Origin: JAUVKT01 sp964634565
GTDB lineage: Bacteria; Bacteroidota; Bacteroidia; Bacteroidales; VadinHA17
Assembly (NCBI GenBank): GCA_964634565.1
Contig: CAZWLP010000095.1
Location: forward strand, 1-8,137
Reading direction: 5' to 3'
Length of the DNA: 8,137 nucleotides
In this document: one piece after another, positions 7,466-8,137 of the stretch
Layout of the letters: every line of letters begins with the position of its first letter
Position numbering within the stretch: the stretch's first letter is position 1
The notes under the pieces: model-generated
What the model saw: the letters and a program-made list of their open reading frames with translations, nothing else
Database searches by the model: none
What the model was told of the DNA's origin: nothing
Made by a program: the position numbers and the translations under genes

Positions 7466-8137
7466 GGACCTATATAAATTCCCGACCGAAAGAACAAAGG
7501 GAATTATTGCTACTATTATTTTTCATGTAATAATTGTGGTGGTACTTATTATATCAGGCTTTAAAACACCTCTCCCATTACCTGAAGAAGAAGGTATTCT
7601 TGTAAACTTTGGTTACGATCAGACCGGCTCCGGAATACTTGAACCCGCCGTCTCTTCAAGTTCTCAGGCATCATCACCGGAGACAGAAGAGGGAGAAACA
7701 GATAATGTGGCTGAGATTATTGAAGAAGTAGCACAGGCTGCCGAAGATATAACTGAGCCCGAACAGGAAAACCTTACCCAGGACTTTGAGGAAGCACCCG
7801 TAGTAGAAAAGAAAGTCGATAAGCCGGATCCCCAGGAAGAGGCACGAAAAAAGGCTGAAGCTGAAAGAATTAAGAAACAGGAAATTGAAGCAGAGCGATT
7901 AAAAAAAGAGGCAGCAGAAATAGCAAGACAGAAAAGAATAGCAGATAGTCTTCAACGTGTAGCTGAAGAAAGGGAGCAGAGATTAAGCGATATCCGTAAC
8001 CGTACCATGAATGCGCTGAACAATTCAGCAGGCACAGGCACAGGCGAAAACCAGGGTATAGCAGGTGGTGAAGGCAACCAGGGCGTCGAAACAGGTGCAG
8101 CCGGTGTAAACAAGTATGGTGATGGCAGCGGTACAGG
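7443..8137 (+). CDS. TonB/TolA-like energy transducer, 3' end beyond window, probable TTG start
   Basis: An open frame runs from 7443 (just after an in-frame TAA at 7440-7442) to the window end: 231 codons with no stop. Residues ~20-39 form one membrane helix (GIIATIIFHVIIVVVLIISGF) whose His28 recalls the conserved TonB-helix histidine. Next is TPLPLPEEEGILVNFG (42-57), typical of Bacteroidota TonB partners of ExbB/ExbD. An acidic stretch (~70-130) follows, then a Lys/Glu/Ala/Arg-rich helix (133-192, probable coiled coil) and a Gly-rich linker (193-231). The C-terminal receptor-binding domain is expected past the edge. It would span the periplasm and pass ExbB/ExbD motion to outer-membrane partners. 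There is no ATG or GTG before the helix; GTG at 7536/7539 lies inside it, and AAGGA (7464-7468) has no in-frame start behind it. TTG 7443 gives a 19-residue cytoplasmic tail and overlaps exbD by 23 nt. The coiled coil resembles TolA, so TonB versus TolA stays open. Confidence 0.85.
   Translation, partial: MPQQRQNKDLYKFPTERTKGIIATIIFHVIIVVVLIISGFKTPLPLPEEEGILVNFGYDQTGSGILEPAVSSSSQASSPETEEGETDNVAEIIEEVAQAAEDITEPEQENLTQDFEEAPVVEKKVDKPDPQEEARKKAEAERIKKQEIEAERLKKEAAEIARQKRIADSLQRVAEEREQRLSDIRNRTMNALNNSAGTGTGENQGIAGGEGNQGVETGAAGVNKYGDGSGT
8029..8045 (+). repeat. Short in-gene tandem repeat (CAGGCA, ~2.8 copies)
   Basis: CAGGCA occurs twice and then as CAGGC at the start of the Gly-rich linker of the transducer, encoding Ala-Gly-Thr-Gly-Thr-Gly. 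The 6-bp unit keeps the frame, so copy-number changes would only lengthen or shorten the flexible linker. The array is very short, and it may simply reflect biased codons in a Gly/Thr-rich stretch. Confidence 0.4.

Noticed and set aside
7478..7529. Start of the transducer in another frame shortly after AAGGA (7464-7468)
   Set aside because: The alternative frame beginning near 7474 hits TAA at 7528-7530. Only the frame from 7443 continues into the membrane helix and TPLPLP motif.

Overview
The window looks like a chromosomal housekeeping segment from a member of the Bacteroidota, probably a free-living Bacteroidales/Marinilabiliales-type organism; the finer placement is inference. The evidence is the AT-rich DNA, Bacteroidota-style promoter boxes (TAnnTTTG), mostly absent Shine-Dalgarno sequences, and gene families in their Bacteroidota forms: a ~1500-residue TamB, a NhaD antiporter beside an ExbB/ExbD/TonB set, and the TonB motif TPLPLPEEEGILVNFG.

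Layout. Positions 1-44 (minus strand) hold the first 14 codons of tsaD, the tRNA t6A-modification gene, cut by the window edge. It diverges from tamB (104-4558, plus strand) across a 59-bp spacer. TamB is a large inner-membrane-anchored, periplasm-spanning envelope-assembly protein. A 179-bp spacer with a good Bacteroidota promoter leads to nhaD (4738-6207), a Na+/H+ antiporter, closed by a clear intrinsic terminator (6263-6299). A separate unit follows: exbB (6383-7066), exbD (7073-7465) and a tonB/tolA-like energy transducer. The transducer has no ATG start, appears to begin at TTG 7443 inside the end of exbD, and runs off the right edge without its C-terminal domain.

How the genes fit together. 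ExbB, ExbD and the transducer form an ion-motive-force-driven motor that passes energy from the inner membrane to the outer membrane. NhaD sets the Na+/H+ balance of the same inner membrane, and TamB serves outer-membrane biogenesis, so all complete genes here concern the cell envelope. No mobile element, CRISPR array, rRNA/tRNA gene or defence system is visible. I find no convincing novel system. The points most worth a second look are the non-ATG, overlapping start of the transducer, its TolA-like coiled coil, the NhaD/Exb linkage, and a short palindrome upstream of exbB.
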